From Aphelocoma coerulescens (lineage: Eukaryota; Chordata; Aves; Passeriformes; Corvidae): a DNA stretch of 64,000 nucleotides. Made by a program: the position numbers and the translations under genes. Below the pieces are notes generated by a model. That model saw nothing but the letters and a program-made list of their open reading frames with translations. It did not search any database and was not told where the DNA came from. The DNA is taken from the NCBI RefSeq assembly GCF_041296385.1, contig NW_027183507.1, positions 310,001-374,000 of the forward strand, written 5' to 3'. This document shows, piece after piece, positions 59,133 through 64,000 of the stretch; position 1 is the first letter of the stretch; the number at the start of each line of letters is the position of its first letter.

Positions 59133-61400
59133 GTGTAACACCGGCTCTGGGTCCTTTGGCTGTGCAGGTGGCAGTCACGGCCTGGAGCAGGGCTGCTCCC
59201 GGGGGACAGCCTGGGGCAGGAGGCTGCTGGAGATTCATTCCCCACACTCCTTGTCATGAGGTGCTCAGAGTGATTGGAAAGGCTGTTGGCAGCAGGCAGT
59301 TCTCTGGGTTCAAGCTGTGGAGCTGTCAGCGGGAATGCAAAGGCCAAGCTGGTGAGCCTTTTGTCCTGGTGCCTTTAGTGTGTGAGCAGTCCCTGGTGCC
59401 GTTGTCTTTGGATCCTGAGTGTGGGAGAGGCAAGGCTTAGGATGGTGCGTAGAGCTGAGAAGGAAAGTGCCGAGAGCAGCGTGTGTGCTGCTGCTTTGAG
59501 GGGTGCAGTTGAAGTTGTAGGCAGCAAGAGCTTTCTCAGCTGGCCCTTTTGTGAGCTCTGCTTTTGCCAGATGACTTCCATCTTACCCTCTTACCATCTT
59601 AGCCTCTCATTTTTGCATATCCCAAACCCCCTTCCAAACATCCAGCAGCTGCTTGTAAAGAAGAAGTCCTAGAACAAAAAGCCAGTGCTGCCTTTCATAG
59701 CCCCTTTGCTGTCTATGAAGTAGAGGAAAGAAGCTAGTGAGACGCACTTTCTTTCTCAACTCCATAGAGCGCATCCTTCTCTCAAGGTGGCAGAGTCCTT
59801 GGCGGAAGTGAAGCATCTGCAGCTGCAGTTCAGACTGAGAGATGTGCCAGGACAGGAAACATTTGCTGACCTTCCCTGTTCCCTGTGCAACATGATTCTC
59901 GCATCCCAGTCACTTTCACATACCTTCGGTATCCCTGAGTCCAAGCAGCTAAAGCTCACAGAGACAGAAGTGTCAGGAAGGAAAACGTTCCAAAAGCACC
60001 CCCTTCTCTTATCAGCATATAAATTGTGCACAACAGGCTGCGGCACCGAACCTTCCTTCTCAGATAGACATGCCATCACACTTTTCACTCTTGCAGCTCG
60101 GTTGAAAAGCTCCAGCAGCTGCTCCCGCAATAGCAAAAGGTTCTAGAAGTGAAAGCCAGTTTGGGGCTGCACCTTCTCCTTGCCGCATGTAAGCCACACC
60201 AAACTCCCTGATGCACTCTGTCCTCCCCTTCTCAAAGGAGTAGACGGTGGCATCAGGACACACCTGTGTCCCAGCAGCTGGGTGCCCAGCCGGGAGCAGG
60301 AGCAGGGCTGGGGCTGCTCCCAAAGTTGCCCCGCCCCAATGCCAGAGCCGGACATATGCTGAGGGGGGGCTGGATCAGGCTTTATTGTCCAGCTGCATGC
60401 CAGGAGTGAGCACAAAATCTACCTGCATTCTCTGCAGCATGCCATCCTGGAGCAGAGCCATTGCCAAAGGAAGCCGTGAGCCCGTGCCAAGCCAGTGCCG
60501 GAGTGGGATCCTAGCAGCACCTGTGGAAGCCGGGAGAGAGGAGCCCACCTGGAGCAGGTTCGTGCAGGATTAATCATCCCGTGGCTTCCCACCAGGGTCC
60601 TGTTGCTTCCAAAAGGCCCCACAGTGTCACTGTGGCCCCTCGGTTCCACCAGGTTCCATAGCGTCACTGTGGTGCCCAGGGTTCCGTCAGCTTCGCCAGC
60701 ATCCCCACGGTCTGCAGAGCTCCCCGAGCTTCTGTGGTGTCACAGTGGAGGCAGGGTTGCATCAGGTTCCATAGCATCAGCACGGTCTCCAGGGCTCCCA
60801 GAGGTTCTGTGGTGTCACAGTGGAGGCAGGGTTGCATCAGGTTCCATAGCATCACCACAGTCTCCAGGGCTCCCTGAGCTTCTGTGGTGTCACAGTGGAG
60901 GCAGGGTTGCATCAGGTTCCATAGCATCAGCACGGTCTCCAGGGCTCCCAGAGGTTCTGTGGTGTCACAGAGGAGGCAGGGTTGCATCAGGTTCCATAGC
61001 ATCACCACGGTCTCCAGGGCTCCAAGAGCTTCTGTGGTGTCACAGAGGAGGCAGGGTTGCATCAGGTTCAATAGCATCAGCACGGTCTCCAGGGCTCCCC
61101 TGAGCTTCTGTGGTGGTGTCACAGAGGAGCCAGGCTTCCTTGTAGTTCCCCAGCATCACAAAGGCTCTCCTGGGAGCCACGGGTCACAAAGCACCGTGGG
61201 CTCTGTGCAGCCCCGCTGTGTCACAATGGCCGCTGGCTTCCACGAGCCCCCGCAGTGTCCCAGTGGGCCCCGTGGCTTTAGGAGTGGGTGGCTGGGAGTT
61301 GGTGCCAGCGGCTGGGGGAGCAGCAGCAGGGACTGTGTGTGGACAGTGCCATGGCCACTTGTGTGGCCACTGGTGTCTCTGTGCCAGGCACAGCCGTGGT
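59133..61400 (+). repeat. Satellite unit 23
   Basis: No private marker seen; five minisatellite copies. Confidence 0.95.
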
Positions 61401-63668
61401 GTGTAACACCGGCTCTGGGTCCTTTGGCTGTGCAGGTGGCAGTCACGGCCTGGAGCAGGGCTGCTCCCGGGGGACAGCCTGGGGCAGGAGGCTGCTGGAG
61501 ATTCATTCCCCACACTCCTTGTCATGAGGTGCTCAGAGTGATTGGAAAGGCTGTTGGCAGCAGGCAGTTCTCTGGGTTCAAGCTGTGGAGCTGTCAGCGG
61601 GAATGCAAAGGCCAAGCTGGTGAGCCTTTTGTCCTGGTGCCTTTAGTGTGTGAGCAGTCCCTGGTGCCGTTGTCTTTGGATCCTGAGTGTGGGAGAGGCA
61701 AGGCTTAGGATGGTGCGTAGAGCTGAGAAGGAAAGTGCCGAGAGCAGCGTGTGTGCTGCTGCTTTGAGGGGTGCAGTTGAAGTTGTAGGCAGCAAGAGCT
61801 TTCTCAGCTGGCCCTTTTGTGAGCTCTGCTTTTGCCAGATGACTTCCATCTTACCCTCTTACCATCTTAGCCTCTCATTTTTGCATATCCCAAACCCCCT
61901 TCCAAACATCCAGCAGCTGCTTGTAAAGAAGAAGTCCTAGAACAAAAAGCCAGTGCTGCCTTTCATAGCCCCTTTGCTGTCTATGAAGTAGAGGAAAGAA
62001 GCTAGTGAGACGCACTTTCTTTCTCAACTCCATAGAGCGCATCCTTCTCTCAAGGTGGCAGAGTCCTTGGTGGAAGTGAAGCATCTGCAGCTGCAGTTCA
62101 GACTGAGAGATGTGCCAGGACAGGAAACATTTGCTGACCTTCCCTGTTCCCTGTGCAACATGATTCTCGCATCCCAGTCACTTTCACATACCTTCGGTAT
62201 CCCTGAGTCCAAGCAGCTAAAGCTCACAGAGACAGAAGTGTCAGGAAGGAAAACGTTGCAAAAGCACCCCCTTCTCTTATCAGCATATAAATTGTGCACA
62301 ACAGGCTGCGGCACCGAACCTTCCTTCTCAGATAGACATGCCATCACACTTTTCACTCTTGCAGCTCGGTTGAAAAGCTCCAGCAGCTGCTCCCGCAATA
62401 GCAAAAGGTTCTAGAAGTGAAAGCCAGTTTGGGGCTGCACCTTCTCCTTGCCGCATGTAAGCCACACCAAACTCCCTGATGCACTCTGTCCTCCCCTTCT
62501 CAAAGGAGTAGACGGTGGCATCAGGACACACCTGTGTCCCAGCAGCTGGGTGCCCAGCCGGGAGCAGGAGCAGGGCTGGGGCTGCTCCCAAAGTTGCCCC
62601 GCCCCAATGCCAGAGCCGGACATATGCTGAGGGGGGGCTGGATCAGGCTTTATTGTCCAGCTGCATGCCAGGAGTGAGCACAAAATCTACCTGCATTCTC
62701 TGCAGCATGCCATCCTGGAGCAGAGCCATTGCCAAAGGAAGCCGTGAGCCCGTGCCAAGCCAGTGCCGGAGTGGGATCCTAGCAGCACCTGTGGAAGCCG
62801 GGAGAGAGGAGCCCACCTGGAGCAGGTTCGTGCAGGATTAATCATCCCGTGGCTTCCCACCAGGGTCCTGTTGCTTCCAAAAGGCCCCACAGTGTCACTG
62901 TGGCCCCTCGGTTCCACCAGGTTCCATAGCGTCACTGTGGTGCCCAGGGTTCCGTCAGCTTCGCCAGCATCCCCACGGTCTGCAGAGCTCCCCGAGCTTC
63001 TGTGGTGTCACAGTGGAGGCAGGGTTGCATCAGGTTCCATAGCATCAGCACGGTCTCCAGGGCTCCCAGAGGTTCTGTGGTGTCACAGTGGAGGCAGGGT
63101 TGCATCAGGTTCCATAGCATCAGCACGGTCTCCAGGGCTCCCAGAGGTTCTGTGGTGTCACAGTGGAGGCAGGGTTGCATCAGGTTCCATAGCATCACCA
63201 CGGTCTCCAGGGCTCCCAGAGGTTCTGTGGTGTCACAGAGGAGGCAGGGTTGCATCAGGTTCCATAGCATCAGCACGGTCTCCAGGGCTCCAAGAGCTTC
63301 TGTGGTGTCACAGAGGAGGCAGGGTTGCATCAGGTTCAATAGCATCAGCACGGTCTCCAGGGCTCCCCTGAGCTTCTGTGGTGGTGTCACAGAGGAGCCA
63401 GGCTTCCTTGTAGTTCCCCAGCATCACAAAGGCTCTCCTGGGAGCCACGGGTCACAAAGCACCGTGGGCTCTGTGCAGCCCCGCTGTGTCACAATGGCCG
63501 CTGGCTTCCACGAGCCCCCGCAGTGTCCCAGTGGGCCCCGTGGCTTTAGGAGTGGGTGGCTGGGAGTTGGTGCCAGCGGCTGGGGGAGCAGCAGCAGGGA
63601 CTGTGTGTGGACAGTGCCATGGCCACTTGTGTGGCCACTGGTGTCTCTGTGCCAGGCACAGCCGTGGT
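61401..63668 (+). repeat. Satellite unit 24
   Basis: Private T at 62071 and G at 62258, the latter shared with unit 19. Its minisatellite has a copy order not seen elsewhere in the window. Confidence 0.95.
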
Positions 63669-64000
63669 GTGTAACACCGGCTCTGGGTCCTTTGGCTGTG
63701 CAGGTGGCAGTCACGGCCTGGAGCAGGGCTGCTCCCGGGGGACAGCCTGGGGCAGGAGGCTGCTGGAGATTCATTCCCCACACTCCTTGTCATGAGGTGC
63801 TCAGAGTGATTGGAAAGGCTGTTGGCAGCAGGCAGTTCTCTGGGTTCAAGCTGTGGAGCTGTCAGCGGGAATGCAAAGGCCAAGCTGGTGAGCCTTTTGT
63901 CCTGGTGCCTTTAGTGTGTGAGCAGTCCCTGGTGCCGTTGTCTTTGGATCCTGAGTGTGGGAGAGGCAAGGCTTAGGATGGTGCGTAGAGCTGAGAAGGA
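63669..64000 (+). repeat. Satellite unit 25, partial at the window edge
   Basis: First 332 bp of another unit, cut by the end of the window; no difference from the consensus seen. Confidence 0.95.

Larger units (their letters stand above)
1..64000 (+). repeat. Tandem satellite array, 2,268-bp unit, all copies in the same orientation
   Basis: The same sequence recurs head to tail through the whole window, with spacings of 2,268 bp (five minisatellite copies), 2,192-2,193 bp (four copies), 3,105 bp (plus a solo LTR) or 8,382 bp (plus the provirus). I place unit starts at the sequence gtgtaacaccggctctgg, which is where the window happens to begin; the true start is arbitrary. Copies differ by a handful of substitutions each. 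Within a unit the first ~1,430 bp are unique sequence and the remaining ~700-800 bp derive mostly from a 75-bp minisatellite. Each unit also has a perfect 17-nt palindrome (first copy 1487-1503) and a 7-bp inverted repeat with a 4-nt loop (2220-2237). I do not recognise the unit as a named satellite family. Confidence 0.97.

Noticed and set aside
1..64000. Assembly artefact producing artificial copies
   Set aside because: Private substitutions in many units, a private 1-nt deletion and differing minisatellite lengths argue for real distinct copies. Copy number and order still depend on assembly quality and cannot be verified here.

Overview
The window is a satellite array from a vertebrate nuclear genome, most likely a bird. 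The bird call rests on the endogenous retrovirus inside it, whose Env has the layout of avian alpharetroviruses. No bacterial features and no convincing host gene are present. The species and chromosome cannot be told from the sequence.

Layout. The whole 64 kb is a head-to-tail tandem array of one long unit, usually 2,268 bp (24 complete copies and a 332-bp partial copy at the right edge; both ends of the array lie outside the window). Copies differ by only a few substitutions. Each unit contains a nested 75-bp minisatellite (five copies, or four in units starting at 22924, 30489 and 50136), flanked by decayed copies of the same motif. The array shows a higher-order structure: three consecutive blocks of three distinguishable units (9910-17550, 17551-25115, 25116-32681).

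Mobile DNA. Five units carry a retroviral insertion at exactly the same base of the unit, with the same 5-bp target duplication (ACAAA), on the minus strand. Four are solo LTRs of 832 bp (6567-7398, 11940-12771, 19581-20412, 27146-27977). One is a 6,109-bp provirus (43784-49892). The simplest reading is one integration into one unit, LTR-LTR recombination to a solo LTR, then spread of the LTR-bearing unit by unequal exchange or conversion in the array.

The provirus, read right to left: 5' LTR (49061-49892), lysine-tRNA-type primer binding site, a 600-nt leader with six ~68-bp tandem repeats and a good splice donor, a gag gene with a matrix domain and a very long Pro/Ala-rich segment, an in-frame fusion of a capsid fragment to the C-terminal end of integrase (nucleocapsid, protease, reverse transcriptase, RNase H and the integrase core are absent), an apparently intact env (44504-45862), polypurine tract and 3' LTR (43784-44615). 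gag is further broken by a frame change in a G/C tract and by one in-frame stop. The element therefore cannot copy itself without help, although env is open. The two LTRs differ at one position by eye, so the insertion looks young unless conversion has homogenised them.

The most noteworthy observations are the amplification of an LTR-tagged satellite unit, the trimeric higher-order repeat with a visible hybrid unit, and the mosaic character of the provirus (betaretrovirus-like gag/integrase/primer site with an alpharetrovirus-like Env).
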